Positions 16,270 to 24,036 of a DNA stretch of 64,000 nucleotides are shown piece by piece (the first letter of the stretch is position 1; every line of letters starts with the position of its first letter). The notes below the pieces were generated by a model. It saw only the letters and a program-made list of their open reading frames with translations, ran no database searches and was not told the origin of the DNA. The translations under genes were made by a program, and so were the position numbers. The stretch is taken from the NCBI RefSeq assembly GCF_001672915.1, contig NZ_LZKR01000216.1, positions 1-64,000 on the forward strand. Direction: 5' to 3'. This stretch comes from Mycobacterium sp. 1245805.9. GTDB lineage: Bacteria; Actinomycetota; Actinomycetes; Mycobacteriales; Mycobacteriaceae.

Positions 16270-17409
16270 CTAGTTGGCAGCGCGGCCACCCGCGTACCGG
16301 GCCAGCACCGGGCCCATGATCGCCATGACGAACACGTACGACGTCGCCAGCGCGGCGACGGCGGGGATCGAGGTGCCCACCAGGCCGATGATGATCAGCG
16401 AGAACTCTCCCCTGGCGATGAGCGCGGCGCCCGCCCGCAGCTGCCCGCGCCGCGCCACGCCGTCGCGGCGGGCGGCGAGCACCCCGGTGGCCAGCTTGGT
16501 CGCCGCGGTGACGGCGGCCAGGGCCAGCGCCGCCGGGAGCATCGGGAGGAGCTCGTGCGGGTCGACCGAGAGGCCGATCGCCAGGAAGAAGATGGCCGCG
16601 AACAGGTCGCGCAGCGGGCCGAGCACCTGGCGGGCCCGGTCTGCCGTCGCGCCGGTCAGGGTCAGGCCCACCAGGAAGGCGCCGACGGCGGCCGACGCGT
16701 GCAGCACCTCCGCCACCGCCGCGACCATCAGCGTGATGCCCAAGACCCGCAGCAGCAGCTGCTCGGAATCGGGGTGCTCGACCAGCCGGCCGACGTGGTG
16801 GCCCCAGCGGTAGGAGGCGGCGAACGCGGCCAGCAGCGCACCGACCGCGGCGGCCATGCCGACGACGGCGTGCACCCAGCCGCCGCCCGACGCCAGCACC
16901 GCGAACAGCGGCAGGTAGGCCGCCATTGCGAAATCCTCGAGCACGAGCACCGAGAGCACCGCCGGCGTTTCCCGGTTGCCGAGCCGGCCCAGGTCGACCA
17001 GCACGCGCGCGATGACGCCCGACGACGAGATATAGGTGACCCCGGCCAGCGCCAGGATGGCGACGCCGTCCAGGCCCAGCAGCCAGCCGGCCACCGCGCC
17101 GGGTGTGGCGTTGAGGACGATGTCGACACCGGCGGACGGCAGGTGGTGTCGCAGGCTGCTCGCGAACTCGGTCGCCGAGAACTCCAGGCCCAGCGTCAGC
17201 AGCAACAGCACGACGCCGATCGGCGCGGCCGTCGAGATGAACTCGCCGGCCGCGGCCACCGGCAGCAGGCCGCCCTTGCCCAGCGACAGGCCCGCCAGCA
17301 GGTAGACCGGAATGGGGGACAACGCGAAACGCCTTGCCAGCGCGCCCAATACGGCGAGTGTGGCCAGGAGGGCGCCGAGTTGAAACAGTAGCGCCCCCGA
17401 AACCTGCAT
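16270..17409 (-). CDS. Cation:proton antiporter, CPA2/KefB-like
   Basis: A 379-residue polytopic membrane protein with about 11-12 hydrophobic helices. It starts MQVSGALLFQLGALLATLAVLG and includes the family stretches PVYLLAGLSLGKGG, VLLLLTLGLEFSATEF, SSSGVIARVL and FLVGLTLTG. It would exchange K+ or Na+ for protons. The ATG at 17409 begins 4 bases after the stop of the KhtT-like gene, so the two are coupled; a longer start at 17442 would overlap that gene. It lacks the large C-terminal KTN domain of E. coli KefB, and the separate upstream TrkA-C protein supplies a regulatory module. Positionally Rv3236c. Confidence 0.88.
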   Translation of the reverse strand: MQVSGALLFQLGALLATLAVLGALARRFALSPIPVYLLAGLSLGKGGLLPVAAAGEFISTAAPIGVVLLLLTLGLEFSATEFASSLRHHLPSAGVDIVLNATPGAVAGWLLGLDGVAILALAGVTYISSSGVIARVLVDLGRLGNRETPAVLSVLVLEDFAMAAYLPLFAVLASGGGWVHAVVGMAAAVGALLAAFAASYRWGHHVGRLVEHPDSEQLLLRVLGITLMVAAVAEVLHASAAVGAFLVGLTLTGATADRARQVLGPLRDLFAAIFFLAIGLSVDPHELLPMLPAALALAAVTAATKLATGVLAARRDGVARRGQLRAGAALIARGEFSLIIIGLVGTSIPAVAALATSYVFVMAIMGPVLARYAGGRAAN

Positions 17410-17413
17410 CGGC

Positions 17414-17896
17414 TCAACCCTTATCGATGATCCGCTCGACACCGGCGATGCCGTCTTCGGTGCCGATCACGATCAAAACGTCTCGCGCGCGCAGCATTTC
17501 GGCCGGGCCGGGCGAGGCGAGCACCTCCTCGTTGCGCACGATCGCGACGATAGACGCCCCGGTGCGGGTGCGGGCGCGGGTGTCACCGAGCGGGTGGCCC
17601 ACGAACGGGCTGCCGGCCACGATGTGGACCTGCCCGGTCTCGATGCCGGGCAGCCCCCGGGAAAGCTCGGTGAACCGCTCGGCGATGCGCGGCGCGCCCA
17701 GGATCTGGGCCACCGCCTCGGCCTCGGCGTCGGTCAGGTGCAGGACGGGTCTGGCCTGGTCGGGATCGTCGGGGCCATACAGGACGACGTCGAAATCGCC
17801 GCCGCGGCGGGCGATGATCCCGATCCGCTCACCGGTATGGCTGGTGAATTCGTACCGAAGACCGACCCCGGGGAGCAGCACCTCCTTGACGTCCAT
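17414..17896 (-). CDS. KhtT-like regulator with TrkA-C (RCK-C) domain
   Basis: This 160-residue cytosolic protein has an N-terminal half MDVKEVLLPGVGLRYEFTSHTGERIGIIARR, the KhtT-type N domain. The second half is a TrkA-C domain with VHIVAGSPFVGHPLGDTRARTRTGASIVAIVRN and a DVLIVIGTEDGIAGVERI close. Such proteins gate the partner antiporter in response to ligand, probably a cyclic dinucleotide or nucleotide. The start at 17896 (MDVKEVL) is preferred over 17905 because homologues begin there. It sits between kup and the antiporter with short gaps, so the three form one potassium operon. Positionally Rv3237c. Confidence 0.88.
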   Translation of the reverse strand: MDVKEVLLPGVGLRYEFTSHTGERIGIIARRGGDFDVVLYGPDDPDQARPVLHLTDAEAEAVAQILGAPRIAERFTELSRGLPGIETGQVHIVAGSPFVGHPLGDTRARTRTGASIVAIVRNEEVLASPGPAEMLRARDVLIVIGTEDGIAGVERIIDKG

Positions 17897-17938
17897 GCCG
17901 TCCATCCTTGCAGCCGGACGGCCCTGGCTACATCTGAG

Positions 17939-19879
17939 CTACACCTGAATTCGCGCGCCCATGACCACCGTCCGGTCGATGGGCAGGCCGAAGTATTCGG
18001 CGGCGTCGGCGGCGATGTAGGCGGTGGCGACGAACAGGCGCTTGCGCCACGGCGCCATGGTCGGCGCGGGGCCGGCCCTCAGCTCCAGCTTCGACAGGAA
18101 ATAGGAGGCCTCGTCGACGGCGATCTGACCCTCGGTTTGCTTCGGGTCGAGCAGGCGCAGCGCGGCCGGGATGTTGGGCCGTTCCATGTAGCCGAACCTC
18201 GCGGTGACGTGCACGACCCCGTCCTCGGCGTAGCCCAGGGAATCGACCTCGATTCGGTCCTCGTCCGCCACCCGCGGCGCCGGCAGCGTCTCGATCGACA
18301 TGATCACCGACTGCTCGTGCAGGACCCGGTTGTGTTCGACGTTGGCCCGCATCGCCAGCGGCGCGGTCTGTTTGCCGCGGTTGAGGAACACGGCCGTCCC
18401 GGGTGTTCGCACCAGCGGTGGCTCACAGCCGGCCAGCTGGTCGACGAATTCGCGCAGCGGTCCCTCGGCCCGCGCCCGGGCCTGCGTGACCAGCTCGCTG
18501 CCCCGGCGCCAGGTGGTCATCACGGTGAACGCCGCGGCGCCGATCAGCAGCGGCACCCACGCCCCGTGCACCAGCTTGGTCAGGTTCGCCGCCACGAACA
18601 GCAGGTCCACCGACAACAACGACCCGGCGCCGATCACGATCAGCCACACCGGCGTGCCCCAGCGGGTGCGGGCGACGTAGAAGAACAGCAGCGTGGTGAT
18701 GGTGATCGTCCCGGTCACGGCCATGCCGAACGCGAAGGCCAGCGCCGCCGAGCTGCGGAACGCGAAGACCAGGATCAGCACCGAGACCATCAGCAGCCCG
18801 TTGATCCACGGCACGTAGATCTGGCCGATCGTCGACTCGGACGTGTGCACGACCCGCACCCGCGGCAGGTAGCCGAGCTGCGCGGCCTGCGACGCCACCG
18901 AGTAGGCCCCGGTGATCACCGCCTGGGAGGCGATGACGGTCGCGGCCGTCGCCAGCAACACCATCGGCAGTCGCGCCCACCCCGGCGGGAGCAGGAAGAA
19001 GGGCGCGTCGACGACGCTCTTGTTGCCCAACAGCAGCGCGGCCTGACCGAAATAGCTGAGCACGCACGCCGGCATGACCACGAACAGCCAGGCCCGGGTG
19101 ATCGCCGGCCGGCCGAAGTGGCCCATGTCGGCGTACAGCGCTTCGGCGCCCGTCACCGCCAGCACGACCGCGGCCAGTGAGAAAAACGCGACCTCGAAGT
19201 GCCCGAACAAGAACGACAGCGCGTACGTCGGTGACAGCGCTTCGAGGATCTGCGGGTGGGCGGTGATCCCGGCGACGCCACACGCGCCGATCGCGACGAA
19301 CCACACGACCATCACGGGTCCGAACAGGCGCCCGATGGTGGCGGTGCCGCGGTTCTGGAAGGCGAACAGCACGACGATGATCACCGCGGTGATCGGCACG
19401 ACGAAATCACCGAGGCGCGGCTGTATCACCTTGAGGCCCTCGACCGAGGAAATCACGGAAATCGCCGGGGTGATCATGCTGTCGCCGAAGAACAGCGAGG
19501 CGCCGAAGATGCCGAGCACGGCCAGCATCGCCGCCGTGCGACGGCCCCCGGGGCCGCCCAGCCGGCGCACCAGGGTGATGAGCGCCATGATGCCGCCCTC
19601 GCCGTCGTTGTCGGCGCGCATCACCAGGGTGACGTAGGTGAGGGTGACGATGACCATCACCGACCAAAAGACCAGGGACACAACGCCGTACAGGTTGGCG
19701 GTGGTGATCGGTATCGGGTGCGGATCGTGCGGGTCGAAGATCGTCTGGATCGTGTAGATCGGGCTGGTCCCGAGGTCGCCGAACACGACCCCGAGCGCGC
19801 CGATCACGAGCGACGAGCGGGCCTTGTCGGTGCCGAAGGCGGCGCGAAGCGGCGACGCGGGCTTGACAGGCGTGGGCAT
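17939..19879 (-). CDS. kup: Kup-type low-affinity potassium uptake transporter
   Basis: KUP/HAK/KT proteins import K+ with protons and have about 12 membrane helices and a soluble C-terminal domain. The 646-residue product opens its core with LVIGALGVVFGDLGTSPIYTIQ, the diagnostic GVVYGDxGTSPLY motif, followed by the conserved GGIMALITLVRR segment and FGDSMITPAISVISSVEGL. The C-terminal 180 residues are soluble and end FFGLPIDRTVVMGARIQV, typical of the family. The start ATG is at 19879. The stop lies 42 bases before the KhtT-like gene. An uptake system and an efflux antiporter in one operon suggests coordinated K+ balance. I do not recall kup in the M. tuberculosis interval. Confidence 0.94.
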   Translation of the reverse strand: MPTPVKPASPLRAAFGTDKARSSLVIGALGVVFGDLGTSPIYTIQTIFDPHDPHPIPITTANLYGVVSLVFWSVMVIVTLTYVTLVMRADNDGEGGIMALITLVRRLGGPGGRRTAAMLAVLGIFGASLFFGDSMITPAISVISSVEGLKVIQPRLGDFVVPITAVIIVVLFAFQNRGTATIGRLFGPVMVVWFVAIGACGVAGITAHPQILEALSPTYALSFLFGHFEVAFFSLAAVVLAVTGAEALYADMGHFGRPAITRAWLFVVMPACVLSYFGQAALLLGNKSVVDAPFFLLPPGWARLPMVLLATAATVIASQAVITGAYSVASQAAQLGYLPRVRVVHTSESTIGQIYVPWINGLLMVSVLILVFAFRSSAALAFAFGMAVTGTITITTLLFFYVARTRWGTPVWLIVIGAGSLLSVDLLFVAANLTKLVHGAWVPLLIGAAAFTVMTTWRRGSELVTQARARAEGPLREFVDQLAGCEPPLVRTPGTAVFLNRGKQTAPLAMRANVEHNRVLHEQSVIMSIETLPAPRVADEDRIEVDSLGYAEDGVVHVTARFGYMERPNIPAALRLLDPKQTEGQIAVDEASYFLSKLELRAGPAPTMAPWRKRLFVATAYIAADAAEYFGLPIDRTVVMGARIQV

Positions 19880-19927
19880 GGCGAGGTCCCTCCACCGGGG
19901 GCTAGCGGGAGGTCGATCCTAAGGCCG

Positions 19928-20401
19928 TCAACGGCGGAAGACCACCCATCGCATCGCGCAGTACATGTACACCGCTTCGCACACACCCGCCAGCACTCGC
20001 GACAGCTGATACTGCACCCCGATCGCCGTCAACGCGCTGGAAACCCCGAGGATCAGCGCCAGGTAGTTGACGACGACCACCACGACGTAGACGGCGAGCT
20101 GCTGCCCCACCGGGGCGTGGGACTGAAAGTTGAAGGTGCGGTTGAGCACGTAGCTGAGCGCGAAGGCGCACGCGTAGGCCACGGTGACGGCGATCGGCAC
20201 GGGAAGGCCGAGCCCGCCCCGCAGGCCCGTGAGGATCGCCAAGTCGACGCCGAAGGTGAGCCCGTTGATCAGGCAGAAGCCGAGAAACGTGGGCGCAACG
20301 AGGGATCCGAGCCCGAACGGAAGCCGATCCACCACCGCCTCGCACCCCTGGTGGAATCGGTCCACCCAGCGCGATTGAGCGACCCGCGGCCCGGTTTGCA
20401 C
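19928..20401 (-). CDS. GtrA-family membrane protein
   Basis: A small protein with four membrane segments (LVAPTFLGFCLINGLTFGVD, PVPIAVTVAYACAFALSYVL, LAVYVVVVVVNYLALILG, then the last near LSRVLAGVCEAVYMY) and the family endings LNRTFNFQSH and MRWVVFRR. GtrA proteins are thought to flip or help transfer polyprenyl-phosphate sugars during polysaccharide synthesis. The only reasonable starts are GTG 20401 (157 residues) and TTG 20476; the latter overlaps the upstream gene, so I use 20401, although no clear ribosome binding site precedes either. The neighbouring genes do not define its substrate. Confidence 0.82.
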   Translation of the reverse strand: MQTGPRVAQSRWVDRFHQGCEAVVDRLPFGLGSLVAPTFLGFCLINGLTFGVDLAILTGLRGGLGLPVPIAVTVAYACAFALSYVLNRTFNFQSHAPVGQQLAVYVVVVVVNYLALILGVSSALTAIGVQYQLSRVLAGVCEAVYMYCAMRWVVFRR

Positions 20402-20462
20402 ACCGGTACGGTGGCATGCCCAGGTATCCGGGACGTGATCAATGGGCCAACGCCGGGCAGAT

Positions 20463-21227
20463 CTAGTGCTGGCCAATCACTTCCGCCGAGCGCCGGCGCG
20501 GCCGGTGCTTTATCGGGACCAGCATCGGGACCTCGCGACGGTACTGGCGGTAGTCGCTGCCCAGCGCCGCGACGAGGCCGCGCTCCTCGATGTGCACGGC
20601 GATCAGGATGTACCCCGTCATCGCGATCGAGAAGAGCAGGTGCCCGGCCGTCATCGTGGGCGCCGCCCAGAACGAGATGAGGAATCCCAGCATCAGCGGG
20701 TGGCGCACCAGCCGATAGAACAAGTGAGTGCGGAAATGCAGCTCGGTGTAAGGCTTTTGGCGCCACGCCAAATACACCTGCCGCAGCCCGAACAGGTCGA
20801 AGTGGTTGATCATGAACGTCGCGCCCAGCGCGATCAACCAGCCCAGCCAGAACAATCCCCACAGCAGCACGCGCGCCACCGGCTGCCGCACGTCCCAGAC
20901 CACGCCCGGCATCGTTCGCCACTGCCAATAAAGCAGCAGCAGTACGGCGCTCGACAGCACCACGTAGGTGCTGCGCTCGATCGACGGCGGCACCAACCGG
21001 GTCCACCACGCCTTGAACGACGGCCGGGCCATGACGCTGTGCTGGAGCCCGAACGCCCCGACCAGCAAGACGTTCACCAGGATCGCCTCGCCGATCGGCG
21101 ACGGGATCCCTTGATCGACGGTGCGCGGCACCCACAGGTTCGCCACGAACCCAACGAGATACAGGAAGGCGACGAGGAACAGCAGGTAGGCCGCCGCGCC
21201 ATAGGCAACAGTCAAGTAGCGCTTCAT
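20463..21227 (-). CDS. mddA: Integral-membrane methyltransferase, MddA-like (methanethiol S-methyltransferase)
   Basis: A 254-residue protein with about six membrane helices and the ICMT-like C-terminal motif. RLVRHPLMLGFLISFWAAPTMT is followed by HIEERGLVAALGSDYRQYRREVPMLVP, which corresponds to the SAM-binding RHPxYxG...EExxLxxxxGxxYxxYxxxVP pattern. The nearest described function is MddA, which methylates methanethiol to dimethyl sulfide; the M. tuberculosis counterpart is Rv3238c as I remember. Substrate is inferred from family, not sequence. The start is ATG 21227, and the gene is divergent from the ABC transporter across a 210-base spacer with two perfect palindromes. Confidence 0.75.
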   Translation of the reverse strand: MKRYLTVAYGAAAYLLFLVAFLYLVGFVANLWVPRTVDQGIPSPIGEAILVNVLLVGAFGLQHSVMARPSFKAWWTRLVPPSIERSTYVVLSSAVLLLLYWQWRTMPGVVWDVRQPVARVLLWGLFWLGWLIALGATFMINHFDLFGLRQVYLAWRQKPYTELHFRTHLFYRLVRHPLMLGFLISFWAAPTMTAGHLLFSIAMTGYILIAVHIEERGLVAALGSDYRQYRREVPMLVPIKHRPRRRSAEVIGQH

Positions 21228-21297
21228 GGCCTCAGTGTCGGCCGCGCAGGCGGCCGGGTATATAGGTCATCTGCCTCATCTTTGCCCGGCGGCGCCC

Positions 21298-21350
21298 TAG
21301 TCATTTTTGACTATTCGCCTCCCGGCTTGCGCATTTGAGGCAAACGCCTC
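21298..21350. promoter_or_regulatory. Two perfect palindromes in the divergent mddA / ABC transporter spacer
   Basis: TAGTCA-TTTT-TGACTA spans 21298-21313 and GAGGC-AAAC-GCCTC spans 21337-21350. Both have a 4-base centre and lie in the AT-richer stretch between the divergent starts, 70 to 140 bases from each. They look like operators for one or two dimeric repressors controlling one or both genes. Confidence 0.6.
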
Positions 21351-21437
21351 ATGCGGCCGGCGCAGCGGTGCACCGATGATCGCCCGTGACAACGCCACTT
21401 CGACAAGGCCACTTCGAGAAGGCACGGAGATCGGATC

Positions 21438-23168
21438 ATGAGCGAAACGACATGCGACACATCGGCCATCCAGCCACTCGGCACCCGGGACGCCGAACCG
21501 CCGGGCGGCGCGCGGATCGACGCGATCGACGTCAGCCGGCGCGTCGCCGGCCGGCAGATCCTCGACAAGCTGTCGCTCTCAGTGGAACCCGGCGAATTGG
21601 TCGCCATCGCCGGCGGCAGCGGCGCCGGCAAGACCACGTTGCTGGAGATCCTCGCGGGGCTGCAACCGCCGTCCGCCGGTGAGGTTCGGCACGACGGCGT
21701 CGTTCGCCGCGGCAAAGCCCTCGGGGCCAGCGCCGACGCGAAGGTCGGCTTCGTGCCCCAGGACGACATCATTCACCTCGAGATGCCGCTGCGCCGCACG
21801 CTGCGCTACGCGGCACTGCTTCGGCTCCCGGCGGGCACACCCGCGGTCGAAGCGGAGCGGATCGTCGAGGAGACCATGCGCGACCTCGACTTGGCCGATC
21901 GGGCCGACGTGCCGGTGCGTTCCCTGTCCGGCGGACAGCGCAAGCGGGCCAGCATCGCCGTGGAGCTGCTGACCAGGCCACGCCTTTTCTTTCTGGACGA
22001 ACCCACCTCCGGGCTCGACCCGTCGACTGCGGCCGACGTCATGCGCCTGCTGCGCCGGCTCAGCCGACGCGGGGTCACGATCGTTCTCACCACGCACGAG
22101 CCCGCCGGCATCGACCAGTGCGACCGGGTGGTCTTCCTGGCCCGCGACGGCCACCTGGCCTTCACCGGCAGCCCGACCGCGGCGCGGCATTACTTCGGCG
22201 TGGAGAACCTCACGGAGGTCTACGAGCGCCTCGCCGCGGAGCACACCCCGCGGATCTGGGCCGAGCGCTTCGCGCGGAGCCGCGCGCAGTCAAACGCCCG
22301 GCCCGGCGTCACCCGGCAAGCCCTCTCGGCCAGCGATGCCAGGCCCCCGGGCATGGTCCGGCAGTGGTGGCTCCTGACCCGGCGCAACGTCGACGTGCTC
22401 TTCCGCAACCGGCTGACCCTGGCGATCCTGCTCGGATCACCGGTGCTGGTGACGGCGATGATGGCGACGCTGTTCAAGCGCGGCGCGTTCGATCCCGGCG
22501 GCGCGGCCGGCGTCGGCCCGGCCCAGATCGTCTTCTGGATCGCTTTCGACGGCTTCTTCTTCGGGCTGACGTACGGCCTGCTGCAGATCGTCGGCGAGAT
22601 GGCCGTCTTCCGGCGCGAACGCCTCGCCGGGCTCAGCGTGGGCGCGTACGTGGCGTCCAAGGTGACGGCGCTGCTTCCGGTTCTGGCGGGCGTGAGCGCG
22701 GTTTTGCTGCTGGTGCTGCGGGCGCTCGGGCGGCTACCCGCGGCCGGGTGGGACGTCTACGCCTCGCTGTTCGCGACGATTGTGATCGAGGCGATCTCCG
22801 CGCTTGCCCTGGGCCTGTTCGCCTCGGCCGCCGTCTCCAACGCCGCGCAGGCGGCACTGGCCCTGCCGATGCTGTGCTTCCCTCAGGTGCTGTTCGGTGG
22901 CGCGATCGTGCCGACCGGCCAGATGGCCACCCCCGGGCGGCTGCTGAGCCTGGCCCTGTCCAACCGCCACGCCTTCGACGCGTTGGGGCGCGACCTGGAA
23001 CTCGGCCGCTACACAACGACGCTGCCGGCCATGGCGGTCTACCGCGAGACCTTCCAGGGCGGCAACGCCGCTAGCCTCATCGCGCTGGCCTCGTTCGCCA
23101 TCGCCCTCACGGCGGCCACCGCCTGGCTGTTGGACCGGCGATCCCGGCCCGGCGCGTCCACGCGATGA
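21438..23168 (+). CDS. ABC transporter, ABCG/WHITE-like ATPase fused to ABC-2 permease
   Basis: This 576-residue half-transporter joins an ATPase and a permease in one chain. In the first 300 residues are Walker A GGSGAGKTT (59-67), Q-loop VPQDD, signature LSGGQRKR (163-170), Walker B FFLDEPTSGLDP and switch histidine in LTTHEPAG. The second half has about six membrane helices in ABC-2 style (LTLAILLGSPVLVTAMMATLF, VTALLPVLAGVSAVLLLVL, then two more). The order ATPase-then-permease and the LSGGQRKR variant resemble eukaryotic-type ABCG exporters; cargo is unknown, lipid or drug export is plausible. It is convergent with the cyclase gene and divergent from mddA. It is not in the M. tuberculosis interval as I recall it. 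Confidence 0.9.
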   Translation: MSETTCDTSAIQPLGTRDAEPPGGARIDAIDVSRRVAGRQILDKLSLSVEPGELVAIAGGSGAGKTTLLEILAGLQPPSAGEVRHDGVVRRGKALGASADAKVGFVPQDDIIHLEMPLRRTLRYAALLRLPAGTPAVEAERIVEETMRDLDLADRADVPVRSLSGGQRKRASIAVELLTRPRLFFLDEPTSGLDPSTAADVMRLLRRLSRRGVTIVLTTHEPAGIDQCDRVVFLARDGHLAFTGSPTAARHYFGVENLTEVYERLAAEHTPRIWAERFARSRAQSNARPGVTRQALSASDARPPGMVRQWWLLTRRNVDVLFRNRLTLAILLGSPVLVTAMMATLFKRGAFDPGGAAGVGPAQIVFWIAFDGFFFGLTYGLLQIVGEMAVFRRERLAGLSVGAYVASKVTALLPVLAGVSAVLLLVLRALGRLPAAGWDVYASLFATIVIEAISALALGLFASAAVSNAAQAALALPMLCFPQVLFGGAIVPTGQMATPGRLLSLALSNRHAFDALGRDLELGRYTTTLPAMAVYRETFQGGNAASLIALASFAIALTAATAWLLDRRSRPGASTR

Positions 23169-23187
23169 CGGGAGCAAGCCGAGGGGC

Positions 23188-23982
23188 TCAAGCCTGATGG
23201 ACGAAGACGTCGATCGGCTCGTCCTGCCCCGGCAGCATCAGGGTGCGCCGCTGCATGCCGGCCGTCATTTCGTCGGCGACCCCACGGGCCACGAGCAGCT
23301 CGCCGCCGGCGGCGCGTTGTTGCATCCGGGCCGCGGCGTTGACGGGGCGGCCCAGGGCGGTGAAGTCGACGACGGCCCCGCCGACGTTGCCGACGTATGC
23401 GACGCCCGCGTGCACGGCGACGCCGACGTCCAGCCAAGGCCCGTCCGGGGTGCCGTAGCCGACGGCTCGGAGCAGCTCGATTCCCGCCTGGACGGCTCGT
23501 TGCCGATACCGGGGGCCACTGATGCCCCGCACGAAGAACGCCATCACCTCGTCACCGATGAGCTTGTCGATCACGGCGTCATGGCGCAGCAGGGTCTGCG
23601 TCGCGGCGCCGTAGAACCGGTTGAGCAACGCGGCGAAGTCAGCGGCGGCCTGACGGTGGCCCAACGCCGTGGAGCCTCGAACATCGACGAACAGCACCGC
23701 GATATCGACCTCGGCCCCGCCGCGCGGCAGCGCATCGCAGCACCGCGTGCACAGGTTGGGATTCTTGCGCGACCGGCGGAATCCGGCAACGGCAAACAGC
23801 CGGCCGACGGGGCCGCCGAACGGGTTGTTGCACAGCTTGCATCGCGGCGCCGACGGCAGGTAGCGGAAGGCGTGCCGCGCCCGGACCAGCGATGAGTGGC
23901 CCTCGGTCAGCACCGTGTCCCACAAGCGTGGCGAGAGCCCCGCCTGCCATTCGTACCGAGGGCGTTCGCCAGTGCTGGTCAT
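23188..23982 (-). CDS. Class III nucleotide cyclase with N-terminal Cys4 zinc-finger
   Basis: A 264-residue cytosolic protein. An N-terminal part carries CKLCNNPF and CTRCC, a Cys4 metal site about 35 residues apart. A C-terminal class III cyclase domain follows. Catalytic positions look intact: metal aspartates in LFVDVRGST and IGDEVMAFF, substrate lysine in DKLIGDE, and the asparagine and arginine in RPVNAAARMQQR. It should make cAMP or cGMP from the nucleotide triphosphate; specificity is not settled here (DFTALG segment). I choose ATG 23982 (MTSTGERP); ATG 24024 is possible. It follows the HD-GYP/LuxR gene on the same strand, so the two are likely one operon. Confidence 0.85.
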   Translation of the reverse strand: MTSTGERPRYEWQAGLSPRLWDTVLTEGHSSLVRARHAFRYLPSAPRCKLCNNPFGGPVGRLFAVAGFRRSRKNPNLCTRCCDALPRGGAEVDIAVLFVDVRGSTALGHRQAAADFAALLNRFYGAATQTLLRHDAVIDKLIGDEVMAFFVRGISGPRYRQRAVQAGIELLRAVGYGTPDGPWLDVGVAVHAGVAYVGNVGGAVVDFTALGRPVNAAARMQQRAAGGELLVARGVADEMTAGMQRRTLMLPGQDEPIDVFVHQA

Positions 23983-24036
23983 GCACACATGGTCGCCTCG
24001 ATTTCCCGGGCGCACATGGGGCATTCGCCCCAAACA

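Noticed and set aside
15535..16289. Minus-strand frame of 200 codons opposite the Rv3235-like gene
   Set aside because: It begins in the tandem repeat, giving VAHPLAHPLAHPL repeats, and has no supporting start or motif.
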